Assembly (NCBI RefSeq): GCF_011386835.1
Contig: NC_088796.1
Coordinates: 90,131,468 to 90,195,467, forward strand
DNA: 64,000 bases
Source of the DNA: Chrysemys picta bellii
Lineage: Eukaryota; Chordata; Testudines; Emydidae
Direction: 5' to 3'
The notes under the pieces are model-generated. The model was not told the origin of the DNA and did not search any database. It worked only from the letters and a program-made list of their open reading frames with translations. Shown one piece after another: positions 22,546-33,529 of this stretch. Position numbers and translations under genes: made by a program. How positions within the stretch are numbered: the stretch's first letter is position 1; each line of letters opens with the position of its first letter.

Positions 22546-23489
22546 TGGCGGACAAGGTAACGAGAGACACGTTTGTTTGTGTAAATTAGTAATCATAGAG
22601 GTGCCTTCCTGATTAAATTAAAAACAGTACAAATGAAGCAGCCACTGATGGTACAATATTGAAGTATAGTGCAAATATACTCTAGCCTCTTTCCAGTTAA
22701 GAGAATGAACGTCCAGCATTGTTTTAAACATGGCATATTCCCTGGATTTTAATGAACTACTACACTGAGCCGAATAATATCTCTCATTTACTATTGTGCC
22801 AAGGATATAACACAACACTGTGGCTGTGACTACACCAACAAACTCCAGAGCTGTCATTCAGCACTGGTGGTGAATTGCAGCTTCAGTTTGTTCATATGGA
22901 CAAGGCCATTGAGACTCTGTGTCCATGCCAGACAACTCACCATGATGATACACTATAGTTTTCAAATGTAGGCAGATCAGGGGTTAAAAGCTGCTGGTGG
23001 CCACTCTACACTAGTACTCCCAGTCATGCTTGCACTGGGGGAGCTGGAGTGGGTTTCATTTTACAAATATTTGGTTCTATGGGGTTTTTAATATACAGAA
23101 TGTTGTTGTGTGCTATAGTTTTGCAGAAAATACAACCTTAAACATACAGCCAAATGCTAAAATGAGCATTGGGCCCAATTCACTGGTCCCCTAGTGTAGT
23201 TCTGCACCAGTCTCCCAGCAAAAAGCTTCCTTAAAACCTCGCAGATCTGGCCAGTGGAGGATTCTTTTTACGTAGATGGTGTAGAACTGCCAAAGGAACT
23301 CCAGTACCACCAACCAGCCCTTGCCCCTGGAGTAGGATGTATGCCATTGTTTGCGACATCACTATATCCCAGAGATCCCCAACTGCCAGAACCGCCCGTG
23401 GAGTCTGTTGTCCACCAGCATAGCTTAGAGAAGCCCTAAGATTGTTGCTTCAATCTACATTGAAAACTGGAGACTGGAGCTGGGGATGC

Positions 23490-23640
23490 AAAGGGCTCTT
23501 TTGCATACACCCCTTTTTTCAGATGTGCCCACCACTTCTGGGTGCAGCTGAGACACTAGTACCCAATCCACTCCATAAACACAGTTTGGTAATGGCGTCT
23601 CCATCCCGTAAGATTAGAAATGTTATGGCTGGCCTATAGA
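23490..23640. repeat. Dispersed 150-bp repeat, copy 2
   Basis: This is the partner of 19608-19759 in the same orientation. Shared blocks include 'cccaccacttc', 'gtgcagctgagacact', 'ccataaacacag' and 'taagattagaaatgttatgg'. Sequence on either side is not shared, so it is two insertions of one element or a dispersed duplication, not a larger segmental copy. Confidence 0.85.
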
Positions 23641-24195
23641 CTTCTCCTTCAAGGACCTGAACCTGCAATCTTCATTCATGGGAGTAGTCCTTCGCTCATG
23701 TCTCAACGTGCCACTCCTGTATGTAAATGTTTCCAAGGTTAGACCCTAAAACCATTTTGGTAGGCCCTGCTCATTGGAGTTTAAAACTAACAAAACTCCA
23801 AAAGCCTAAATGCTACATATTAAACAAATCACAAACACACTAAATGACTCTAATGGAAATATCACTGAGTCATCACCTTAATTTAACTCTCTGCCTAATC
23901 AGAAATACAAAACTACCTTATTTGACTATTAGTTTCATAAAAATGTGATACAGGTGCAGGTCTAAGGCCTCTAGTTAGTGCAATCTCTATCCCTGTTGTT
24001 TTCTCATTACTCTGACACAAACTATCGGAGCACTTAAGGATAAAATGTATTCTTTTTAATCTTGGTTACTTAGTTACAGTGAATTTCCTGACTAGGTGAA
24101 ATCCATTTTAGAGGATCTGAAGGGGACAAGGGACATCTGCACAGATGCCTCTTGCTTCCACTCTGGTGTCCATCTTCTTTGCCCTGGATACCTTG

Positions 24196-24336
24196 TCTAT
24201 GCTGGGTTTTATTTTTGCTGAACTGATACAACCCCTAACGCAGCTACGCTGCACCAGTGTAAAAAGTGACTCACCCTAGTGCAGCCACACTGGTATATTT
24301 TATACCCAAACAAAAAACACAGTGTAAACAAGACTT
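24196..24336. repeat. MITE with ttgtctaygct inverted ends
   Basis: The ends CTTGTCTATGCTGGG and CACAGTGTAAACAAGAC form an eroded inverted repeat. Between them 'gcagctacgctgcaccagtgtaaaaagtg' and 'agtgcagccacactggtatattttat' form internal inverted pairs. A second foldback MITE adjoins at about 24350-24530, with arms 'gctcagctcccttttaggcatctaaataaggg' and 'cccttatttagggagctgag'. Confidence 0.55.
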
Positions 24337-25832
24337 TGAGGACTGGTTTTCAAGAGCTCAGCTCCCTTTTAGGCATCTAAATAAGGGACACATTTTCAAA
24401 ATGCTCAGGTCCCAGCAACTCGCAATGTGATACTTGTGGCCAGATATTCACAGAGCTCCATACCAAATGAGCTGAAGCCTTCTGACAATCTGGCCCTTAT
24501 TTAGGGAGCTGAGTTCTTTTGAAATTCTGACCCTAACACCCCAAAGCCACAGTGCAGAGAAGCCTTTAGTGACTCAGCAGCCCCACTGGAGGCAGTCACT
24601 TCCACCCCCTTAAAAATTGCCCTTACTGTTGTCTTTGTTTGAGATTTCCAGATGGAAATCAGGTTCTTTGACTCTCACAGCATAAGCATTGTGGAAAAGC
24701 TAAACCCTGAAAAAATATAGCAAGGTCTGAAATAGTGATTTGGAGACCCAGTACAGGGGATTGTAGGAAGGGGAACACTTATTTCCTTAGCATGAAGTGT
24801 GTGTGCATATTTCCTGCATCTATCCAATCAAGAAATAGTCCTGTCCACTCTCAGTTGAAGGGATAGTGACCACATGAAAGACTTTGATACTAGATAAGGA
24901 AATACAAGCAGCTTCTAAGAGATCTGAAAGGGGTGTAGAGGTGGTCCCTGGTTGCCACTGTATTATTACATTTTCCTGGGACAATTTTCCAAGAAAACAG
25001 GGGGGCTGTGAGGTGTCCAGCTTGCAAAGGGTTATGTCCTCGCTATGTTGGATTTATTTTCTTTCCTTCTAAATACCAGTATTTTAATTATCAGCACATC
25101 AAAAATTAAAGTTTTCAAACAGTTCTTAAAAATTTCCCCAAAAAATGTACAAACCCCTTCATTCTATGCTTCTTATATTGCATCCTGATATTGCATCAAT
25201 GTACAATATTTCATACCTATGATACAGTGTTGTGGAAATATATTGAGCTGCATATGAGCCTCAAAACTCCATCAGAATACCAAAACATGCTTAGTGATGT
25301 GGATCACAAAGCTTCAAGAGCATCCTAATATTGGTTGCTTATCTGAATTTATGATCTACCATCAGGTTCTGTGAGACTCTCTTTTACCTGTTCACAAGAT
25401 GTCATCTTGTGGAGAAGCCTAATGGCTTGCTATTCAAATCTGGTGGGATTGTGGGTGAGCTGTCCCACAATGTTTGGGCAGTTTTATGAACTGACTTCTC
25501 AAGACAGATAGGAGGACCTGGAACACAGACCAAAAACTCAGGACTATCCTATTCAAAACAAGTCTGTTGAAAAATTTAATCTGCCCCAAACACACACTCC
25601 CCACTACTGGCCCCATAAACACCAAAATAAAGGATGAATTATTTAAAAAAAATGAGAGAGGAGTTTAAAAATATCAACTATTAGGAAATAGTCAAAGTAT
25701 AAAATATTTTAGAATTGTTGGCAGAATTTCCATATTATAGCTATATTCTAAAACAGGAGAGTACTTTGTTGTCCTGGTTTGACTGAAGCTTTGCATTCAT
25801 TAATATTATAATTCTGACTTTTATTGATGTTC

Positions 25833-26606
25833 TGTGTTTGGAATATCTAATATTAAGAAATATATATATGTCATAAGTCTGAAATACAATAGGTTCTCTA
25901 GGGAAATTACAGTAACTGATAAAATCAATTTGCTTAACCCTATGTTTGTTCATGAGATAGTAAGTACATAGTGTTTGCATTTAAAACCTAGTTTGCTGAA
26001 AATATTTTAACAAGATTTATGCCCATGAAATGTATATGGGGTCAGACAAGTGTTACGGCCTGACCCTCCACCATGAGACTTTCATAAGTGCAAATACATT
26101 TATCATTCATTCATTATGTTGTCTGGAAACAACATTTCCTCCTGGCTCTTAGATTTACCCAGTTTCAAAAATGTCATTGCTACAGTAAAAATTTAAGTGT
26201 GCCTTCTGTGGAAATTTTGTGTTTGGAATATCTAATATTAAGAAATATACATATGTCATAAGTCTGAAATACAATAGGTTCTCTAGGGGAATTACAGTAA
26301 CTGATAAAATCAATTTGCTTAACCCTATGTTTGTTCATGAGATAGTAAGTACATAGTGTTTGCATTTAAAACCTAGTTTGCTGAAAATATTTTAACAAGA
26401 TTTATGCCCATGAAATGTATATGGGGTCAGACAAGTGTTACAGCCCGACCCTCCACCATGAAACTCTCATAAGTGCACATACATTTATCATTCATTCATT
26501 CATTACGTTGTCTGGAAACAACATTTCCTCCTGGCTCTTAGATTTACCCAGTTTCAAAAACGTAATTGCTACAGTAAAAATTTAAGTGTGCCTTCTGTGG
26601 AAATTT
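25833..26606. repeat. Recent 385-bp tandem duplication
   Basis: The unit 25833-26217 is followed directly by a second copy 26218-26606. Both start TGTGTTTGGAATATCTAAT and run to 'gccttctgtggaaattt'. The second copy has one extra CATT in a (CATT)n run and about ten substitutions, so identity is roughly 97 percent. The sequence is AT-rich and non-coding; matching 60-80 codon frames on the minus strand (25741-25980 and 26180-26365) exist only because the unit is duplicated. Confidence 0.95.
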
Positions 26607-26994
26607 TTCAAGACTAGAATTAATGTTCCCTCTTTAAACTTTTACAACTTTGGAGAAACTTTTAGTTTCATTTTTCGGCTGCCACAACATCTCTTCAGTT
26701 AGCTAGTGCTTAGATACTATGGTGGTTGCTCTAGAAATAGTTTAGATTGAGTTGCACTTATCCCCCAGACCAGGCATTCTATGAGATGGTGACTTCACTT
26801 TGAGCTTCCTGGCATTCCACTGTTAATAGTCTCATCTGGCTTTATCCTGTCTAGGCATAAGAGGATTCTCAGGGCTGAAATGACAGAACATTAAGAGTAC
26901 TCTAAGACCCTAGTTTTCCATCTCATGTGTTGGCTGGACTAATAGTACTTGAATCCAAGGTGAGCTACTATTGTGCAAGCATACCACTAGAAAA

Positions 26995-27393
26995 CATGCA
27001 TCATCATGACCTTTATCCAGGCTTTGATTGTCTCATGCCTCAACTATTGCTACCTTCTCCCTAGCCTCACCGAAACTCATCTCAGTCCTCTCTAGGTTGA
27101 CCAGATGTCCCAATTTTATAGGGGCAGTCCCAATATTTGGGCCTTTTTCTTATATAGGCTCCTATTACCCCCTATTCCCTGTCCTGATTTTTCACACTTG
27201 CTATCTGGTCACCCTAGCCCTCTCCAGTCCATGCAAAAATCTGTTGCTAAAATCATCTACATTGCCAGTTGCTACTGCCATGTTCAGCCCTTCCTAAAAT
27301 CCCTTCCACAATTTAGCTCCCTCCCACCTCTCTGCTCTTGTTCCTCCTCCCCCACATCTCAATGTTACCCTATTCATGTTCTTCTCTGACTCA
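26995..27393 (+). mobile_element. L2-like LINE fragment, left part
   Basis: In one frame the segment reads MTFIQALIVSCLNYCYLLPS followed by LTETHLSPL, matching the 'SrLDYCNSLLsGLP' block of L2-type reverse transcriptases. After a small MITE it continues 'SMQKSVAKIIYIASCYCHVQ', matching the next conserved 'lQkvqnaAAriil' block. It is broken by the MITE at 27095-27214 and then by the Harbinger element at 27394, and resumes at 32284. Confidence 0.7.
27095..27214. mobile_element. 120-bp MITE with ggttgaccagat ends
   Basis: The element starts GGTTGACCAGATGTCCC and ends GCTATCTGGTCACC, flanked by TA on both sides (27093-27094 and 27215-27216). It sits inside the L2-like reverse transcriptase frame. 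The interior 'cttatataggctcctattacccccta' is typical of a very common turtle MITE. It resembles the 41846-42072 element in its terminal bases. Confidence 0.75.
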
Positions 27394-28065
27394 GGCCATG
27401 TCTACATGACAAATTTGGTCAACAAAAGTTATAGTAGCATACAACTGTTGAAGTTTGTATATCACTCGTGCATGCACACTTTGTTGCTTACATTGGTGTG
27501 GGGCATACTCACCAGGAGTGCTTGTGTAGATGCAAAGTGTAGTACATCATGATAGATATCCCAGTATGCCATGTGCCACCCTCCAGCACAATGCCTTTTG
27601 GGAACTGATTGCAGTGTTTTGTGGGACAGAAATGAGTTGTGCTGGGATCTCTGGGAGCTAGGACTCAAGTTCCCAACATGCAACTTTCCCCATTCCATAT
27701 CCCATCATGCCACTTTTTGGTGTCCATCATCTCTGACAAAAGCATGGAGCCCACAGAGCTCTGCACTATTCTCATCAATGTTACAAATACAGCACACACA
27801 ATTCTCCTGTATTTGCAAATCCACAAGAAGTAATGCACCAACGGGAGACATGATGATTCCTTTGAGGACAGTTTGCTAAGAGACATAGCAAAAAAAAAGA
27901 ATTCAAGGTTTTTGGTAGCATTCAAAGAGCTGCAGCAGACAGTGAAGCGCTGCTTCTGGGTCCAAGACATGAGCACTGATTGATGGGATTGCATCATAAT
28001 TCAGATTTAGGACAGCAAGCAGTGGCTGCAGAATTTTCGGATGCGAAAGGTCACATTTTTGGATC

Positions 28066-28158
28066 TTAAAGACTAACAGATAAATCTGCTAATCTTTAAG
28101 GGGCCACCAGACTCCTTGTTGTTTTTGTGGGTTGACTAACACGGCTACCTCCTGATTC
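28066..28158. mobile_element. 93-bp inserted repeat in the transposase
   Basis: TTGGATC flanks the insert on both sides (28059-28065 and 28159-28165). The insert contains 'gctaatctttaaggggccaccagactccttgttgttttt' and 'gttgactaacacggctacctcctg', a short sequence common in turtle genomes. Removing it makes the two halves of the transposase remnant adjacent. Confidence 0.8.
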
Positions 28159-28411
28159 TTGGATCCGTGTGCTGAGCTTGCCCCAGCCTTCCAGTGCAGG
28201 GACACCAGAATGAGAGCTATATTGACAGTGGAGAAGTGAGTGGTGATCACACTGTGGAAGTTTGTAATGCCAGATTACTACCAGTCAATGAGAAATCATT
28301 TTGGAGCTGGAAAAATCCATAGTGGGGGCTGTGGTCACACAACTATGTAGGATCATTAATAGTCTCCTGTTATGCAGGACTATGACTGTCAGCAGCGTGC
28401 AAGATGTAGTG

Positions 28412-29099
28412 CAGTGGTTTTCAACCTGCAGGTTGTAACCCAGTACTGGGTCATGGAATGTAAGGCACTGGTCGTGACGGCTCTGGTCAGCACCGCCAAC
28501 CGGGCCGTTAAAAGTCCTGTCGGCGGGTGCTGCCCAGCTAAGGCAGACTAGTCCCTACCTGTTCCGGAAGCAGCCAGCAGCAGGTCCAGCTCCTAGGCAG
28601 GGGGGCCATGGGGCACCGTGTGCTGCCCCCATCCCAAGCACTGGCTCCGCATTCTCATTGGCCGGTGCCTGTGGGTGAGAGCTGTGCAGAACCACTTGCA
28701 CGCCTCTGCGTAGGAGCTGCTGGCTACTTCTGGGTGCAGCTCAGTCTGCAGTGCCAGGAGAGGCAGGAAGCCTGCCTTAGCACCCCTGCTTAACTTGGGT
28801 GGCTCCACTGACCAGGAGCCACCCAAGTTAAGCCCATGCTCCAACCCTGTACCCCAATCCCCAGCCCTGAGCCCTCCCCAAACCCAGAGCCCCTTCCTGC
28901 ACCCCAAACCCCTCATCCCCAGCCCCATCCCAGAGCCTGCACCCCCAGCCCAGACCCCCTCCCGCACCCCAGCCCTGAGTACCCCTAAATCTGGAGCCCT
29001 CTCCTGCACCCCAAACCCCTCATCCCCGGCTCCATTGGGTCACAGGCATCAACAATTTTTTTCAAGTGGGTCACCAGAAAAAAAATTTGAAAACCACTG
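28412..29099. mobile_element. 688-bp hAT element inserted in the Harbinger transposase
   Basis: Ends are CAGTGGTTTTCAACCTG and AATTTGAAAACCACTG, a 15-bp near-perfect inverted repeat. The 8-bp duplication ATGTAGTG is perfect (28404-28411 and 29100-29107), diagnostic of hAT. The interior is GC-rich with a C-rich degenerate array ('ccccaaacccctcatccccagcccc') at 28830-29030. Frames of 100-138 codons on both strands are composition artefacts. It is non-autonomous. Confidence 0.93.
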
Positions 29100-30299
29100 A
29101 TGTAGTGGATAGATTTACAGCAATGGGATTCCTGAACTGCAGTGGGGCAATAGACACCACACACATCCTTATTTTGGCACGAACCCACCTTTTCCTATTC
29201 CCACCTATTAACAGAAAGGGCTATTTTTCTATGGTTATACAAGCATTCGTGGATCACCAGGGATGCTTCACCGATATCAGTGTGGGCAGCTCAGGGAAGG
29301 TGCATGATACTTGTCTCTCTAAGAACATAGGACTGTTCAGAAAGCTGGAATTAAAGACATTCTTTCCCAACCAGAGGATTATCATTGAAGATACTGAAAG
29401 GTCAGTAGGGATTCTGCAGGACCCAGCCTATTCCTTGCTCATAACACTGTACACCAGCCAGCTCGAAAGCACCAAGGAAAGATTCAAGTATTGGTTCAGC
29501 AGGTGCAGAATGACAGTTGAATGTGCTTCTAATAGATTGAAGGGATGCTGGTGGTGTTTACTCACTAGATTTGATTTCAGTGATTAAAATATCCCACTTG
29601 TTATAGCTGCCTGCTGCATAATATCTGTGAGGTAAAGGGAGAAAATCTGCCACCAGGGTGGATGGCAGAAGTGAAGCATTTGACTTTAAACAGCCAGACA
29701 CAGTGGCCATTACCAGAGCTCAGCATGGAGCTATGTGGTTAAGGAGATTTAAAAGAGCACTTCAATGGTCAGCCACAGTAGTGTTCTGTCCTGGACTGTT
29801 CTGTGGGCTGATGCATTGTGTGCTGCTAGCAATGGTGTAGTACTTGCTGTACGTTTATAAATATAACTATGTTTCCCTGAAGTTATGAGTTATGTGATGC
29901 TTGCGGTACATTTACAAGTACCAAGTGTTTTAAGTACTGCAATGCATTCTGCAGTATGTGTTGTAAACTTTATTGACTGGCAAAAATAGTGCAGAAAAAT
30001 AATGTACAAAACCAACAGGCAACACAATGCAAACTTTAAACAAACTAACAGAACGGGATTTTGAAATTGAAAAGGCAGCAAACATTTTTGTCAACTTCAG
30101 TGCACAAATGTAGTCTGTTGTGGCTACACAAACACCAATAACGGTTCTCACAGCTCAGTGTATGTGAAGCAGTGGTTTTCCTTGCTGTCCTCTGATGTAG
30201 AGTGATAGGGGTAAGGATCCAGCCTGGGATGTCATATGGTATGTTGGATGTAGGGAGCTGCAGCCATGGAGTTCTCCAAGGACTGCAAAGGATGAGGAA

Positions 30300-31893
30300 T
30301 TTGGGATTTTTAGACCTGTAGGTCAACTAGGGTCTGCAGCATTTGGGTTTGCTTCTTGAGAATACCCATTATGTCCTGATACATCTCCCTCTTTTCCTGC
30401 TGGAATTCTTGGTCCTTTCTCCATGCCATCTGCCATGTAGGCTCTTTGCTTACAATCCAATGCAGCACTTCCTAGCAGACTCTCTCACTGAACATGTCCT
30501 CTTAGTCCTTTTCTTTCTACTTTTCAACAGGGTCATGCATTCTGCAGGTTTGGAGGAGGACCCCTCAAGGCCACAATTGCAAGAGGCTGCTGATAAAAAC
30601 AGACAGACACGTCGTTGGATTTACAGTCACAATGGAAAGGGAAAGAGTTTCAAAACTTCCTTCCCTTATTCTCATAACTTTTAATAAGACATACTTATTG
30701 ACACTTCAGCTTTGGAACACCCCTGCACAGCAGCTCTCCAGCCCCAGCCATTGTGAGTGTGGCTCACCAAGGGTGAGTTGGGAAAAGAATTTCAGTGGCA
30801 TGAAACAAAAAAAATTTGGTCCCTATTCCATGGGTACAAGTATAGGGCAATGATTCTGAATACTGGCATTTTCCACAGGCAGTGATGGTTTAGTCTGATA
30901 TCTCATTCCTGAAGTTAACAAAGGCACAGAGCTGCTACTGCTGTCCCAAAGTTGCCAAGGCCCATATGCTGTTAACCTGTTTACTGCAATGATGCCAGCT
31001 GAACTCATCATGGAGCAGTGTGAGAAAGTGTGACCTATCACACAGAGAGAACTAAGGCTGCTACCCCTAAAAAGCTTCAGGAGAGAATTGCAGAGTATCT
31101 CCATGAAAGTTTCAAGCCCTCTCAGGAGGATAAAGGGGACATCCCTATGTACATAAACAAACTGCTCTGTATGCCCTCCGCCCTCACCTAATCCAACAGA
31201 AGAATGAAAAGCAGATGCCAACTCTACCTTTGTTTGCTGTACCTCTGCCTCTTCTCATAAAAGTAAAACAATGAAAAGTTGATACTCGTGTCTTGTCAAT
31301 TTGGGGGTGGTCTGGGCAACATCTTTATATTTAAACTTTGTAAGGAAAAATGCATACACACAATTACCCAAGGTCCTTCCCCTTCATTGGGCTCATCTGT
31401 ATGTGGCTACCAGGACTGACTAGACTTCAGTGGAGCCTCAGGGACTGGTTTATGGCATTGCTGGAGCCCACTCCCCCCAGCGCTTCTGCTCCTCCTTCTT
31501 CTCACGGCATGGGAGGGGTCTGTGTCTTAGGTTCCTCTAAGCTATCCACGGTGGTCTGTGGGGAGCTGGTGGGATCTCCGCCCAATAGGACATGCAGCTC
31601 ATTGTAAAATAAGCAAGTCTGATGCTTAGCCCCAGATTGATTAATGGCCTTCCTGAACTTCTTGTATTCCTGATGAAGTTCCTTCACTTTCATGCGACAC
31701 TGATGATGATCCTTGACCTAAGTCCTTTGCCTGCATCCCCCGTGCAATCTTTTCATAGATGTCCACGTTTCTACACCTGGTCCATAGCTATGCTTGCACA
31801 GCCTCTTCTTCCCACAAGTCCTGGAGATCCAATGTCTCCTGGCATTGGAGAGCATCTAGTGCATGGAGCCTGCATGGTTGGTTGGACAGCTGC
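30300..31893 (-). pseudogene. Harbinger Myb/trihelix DNA-binding protein pseudogene
   Basis: The minus strand from about 31,850 to 31,500 encodes a decayed trihelix domain. The best stretch is CRMKVKELHQEYKKFRKAIN, then QSGAKHQTCLFYNELHVLLGG, matching the 'CRvKvKELRQaYqKtrEan..sgaepqTCrFYdELhaiLGG' block of the Harbinger accessory protein. Upstream of it a decayed 'WTSMKRLHGG' and 'CGKKRLCK' resemble its first helices. At 30,340-30,480 'WRKDQEFQQEKREMYQDIMG' and 'LKKQTQMLQTLVDLQ' match its C-terminal coiled region. Stops break the frame, for example after the first helices. In active elements this protein helps the transposase enter the nucleus and bind the ends. Confidence 0.8.
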
Positions 31894-32283
31894 ACACGAC
31901 AAGGGAGAGCTGCTAGATGTGCTTCCCAAGGTGGGTAATCAGGAAAAGACATTTCAAAAATACACAGAGGGCTTTAAAGAGGATGAAGGTTTCCAGTCTC
32001 CATGATCTCTGGGCAGTGGCATTTACAGTTATGACTACAGCAGTCACTGTTCCAAGGAATGGGGCATTGTGGGACAGCTGCTGGAAAACAGTTAGGGTTG
32101 ACACAGGTCACACTCACACTGCCTCAGCAGGTCAACCATGGCTCCACACCATTCAGTGATACTGTTTTACTGTGTCAGTGTAACAGGGCTTACATCAGTC
32201 ACAGACAAGTTTTAGAGTAGATATTCACAAATAGGTTGATGCAAGTTACATCGACCTAACTTTGTAGTTTAGACCAGGCCTCA

Positions 32284-32620
32284 CTTCTTTACTTTATTTC
32301 ACACAACTCTCTGTTCTTGGAATGGCTTTTTTGATCCCATCAGCTACACTGCATTCCTCTCCTCTTTTAAATCCCATCTATTCACTTTAAACTTAATCCT
32401 TATATATAACTAAGAATATTTTAACCCTGTACTAACCTTTCAAGTGACTGCATTATCATGTTGTCCTCTTCCTTATCCTATCCCTCCCCAACTCCTCTGT
32501 GTGTTATCTCGTCCTGTTGTTCTTATCTTAATTTATAAGTGCTTCTGGGGGAGGGAATTCTTTACCTTTTCTACAAGGTGTTCTAGGTATTTATGGCATT
32601 ATATAAACTGTAAAGACTAA
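32284..32620 (+). mobile_element. L2-like LINE fragment, right part
   Basis: The sequence 'tcacttctttactttatttcac...ctgttcttggaatggctttttt' followed by 'ctcttttaaatcccatctattc' continues the L2-like frame cut at 27393 (pattern 'aWN.lP..lr...sl..FK..LKthLf'). It runs into a decayed 3' part near 'ttctaggtatttatggcattatataaactgtaaagac'. The two halves join across one TCA. Confidence 0.6.
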
Positions 32621-33529
32621 AATATGAGTATACAAAGTACTCAAAATCATTCCAATCTAATGTAAAGGATCACAGCATTACTGTCTAAGTAATGTAGAGC
32701 CTGATCCAAAGTTCACTGAAGTTAATGGAAAGGCTTTGTCCTCTGCTCTTGGTGCAATCTCTCTAGGGGTCCCAGCTGTTTCCTAACTGGTCCCCTTCAA
32801 TTCATCTGCAATTAGATCAGTCCATAAACTCTTAACTCAATTCAGTTATCAGCCCTTAAGCTCCAGGGCTACAGTCTCATTTTATCTCCTTGCTGGTTTC
32901 TCAGAGGCAGCATGATATGGGATTGTTGCCTTTCTGCTTCCTTTTCCCTCTCTGTCCCTCTTCCCCTATAACTGGGCTTGTTTTCTTTATTGGTCACAGC
33001 TGTGGGTGCATGTCTCCATGATTGGCACTTCTGGCAGCTGTGCAGGATATGATCAGCCTGATTGCCTGTAACATGGAAGACTCTCCGTCCTGTCCTTTGT
33101 GCCTATACCCAATATGGAGTTTAATTCCATTACAGGCTCCCACTGATTTCAATGGGTTTTTGAATCAGACTCAGAGTGTATAGTGTAGATGTGGCATAAG
33201 AAAGATAGATTTATGGGCATGAAATATTGGTTAAGGGTATGCATAAGCTATCCTTGCATTCTGTAACACATACAAATATACAATATGAACAGTAAAAGAA
33301 ATACACATAGACTCTACCAATGTTGCTTTCAGGGAAATATAATGCAGGAATGGGTTTAGTAAATTGCATGTGCTGTATATATGTTATGCCTGATATAGGA
33401 ATTCTGGAAGGGGATCTTAAAATACAATTGGTACATGTGCTTTATTACAGAAATATGTACTGAACTAACCAGGCCAATGGGCCATTCAGTATGCAAACAA
33501 TTAAAAACTTCAATTTCTTCTCCTTTTAG
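32621..33529. other. Non-coding stretch, nothing firmly recognised
   Basis: It contains two fragments of the palindromic family (around 32698-32745 and 33085-33180). From 32760 to 33070 there is a pyrimidine-rich block that could be an old LTR, but I see no paired ends. Confidence 0.4.

Larger units (their letters stand above)
27830..29700 (+). pseudogene. Harbinger DDE transposase pseudogene
   Basis: The clearest part is 29118-29587. It encodes MGFLNCSGAIDTTHI (the first catalytic region, GAIDxTHI), NRKGYFSMVIQAFVDHQG, FTDISVGSSGKVHD (VGxxGxVHD), then TKERFKYWFSRCRMTVECA and NRLKGCW, the conserved blocks of HARBI1-type nucleases. Upstream remnants at 27960-28065 ('wLqnFrmrkv') and 28159-28403 resemble the N-terminal half, but with stops and frame shifts. 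The gene is cut by two inserted elements and has further stops after 29587 where the helical C-terminus continues. It cannot encode a full protein. The usual aspartate after the Q-rich spacer is replaced or shifted here ('IIIEDTERSVGILQDPAYSL' retains a DPAY block where DxAY is expected). Confidence 0.88.
27394..32280. mobile_element. PIF/Harbinger DNA transposon, autonomous type, decayed and nested
   Basis: The element is 4,887 bp including later insertions. Ends are GGCCATGTCTACATGAC and TTTGTAGTTTAGACCAGGCC, an imperfect inverted repeat. TCA flanks both sides (27391-27393, 32281-32283), a 3-bp duplication as in PIF/Harbinger. It carries remnants of both genes of the superfamily: a DDE transposase on the plus strand and a Myb/trihelix protein on the minus strand, arranged convergently. 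A 93-bp repeat (28066-28158) and a 688-bp hAT element (28412-29099) have been inserted into it, and it is itself inserted in an L2-like LINE. Confidence 0.9.

Noticed and set aside
25741..26365. Two nearly identical minus-strand peptides as a tandem gene family
   Set aside because: The similarity comes from the DNA tandem duplication; the frames end at different points and have no gene signals.
25833..26606. CRISPR-like or satellite array
   Set aside because: Only two copies of a long unit and no spacers; it is a simple tandem duplication in vertebrate DNA.
29066..29587. Host HARBI1 gene
   Set aside because: The DDE nuclease blocks are real, but the frame starts inside a hAT insert, is preceded by stops and frame breaks, and lies between Harbinger termini with TCA duplications. 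It is a transposon pseudogene.
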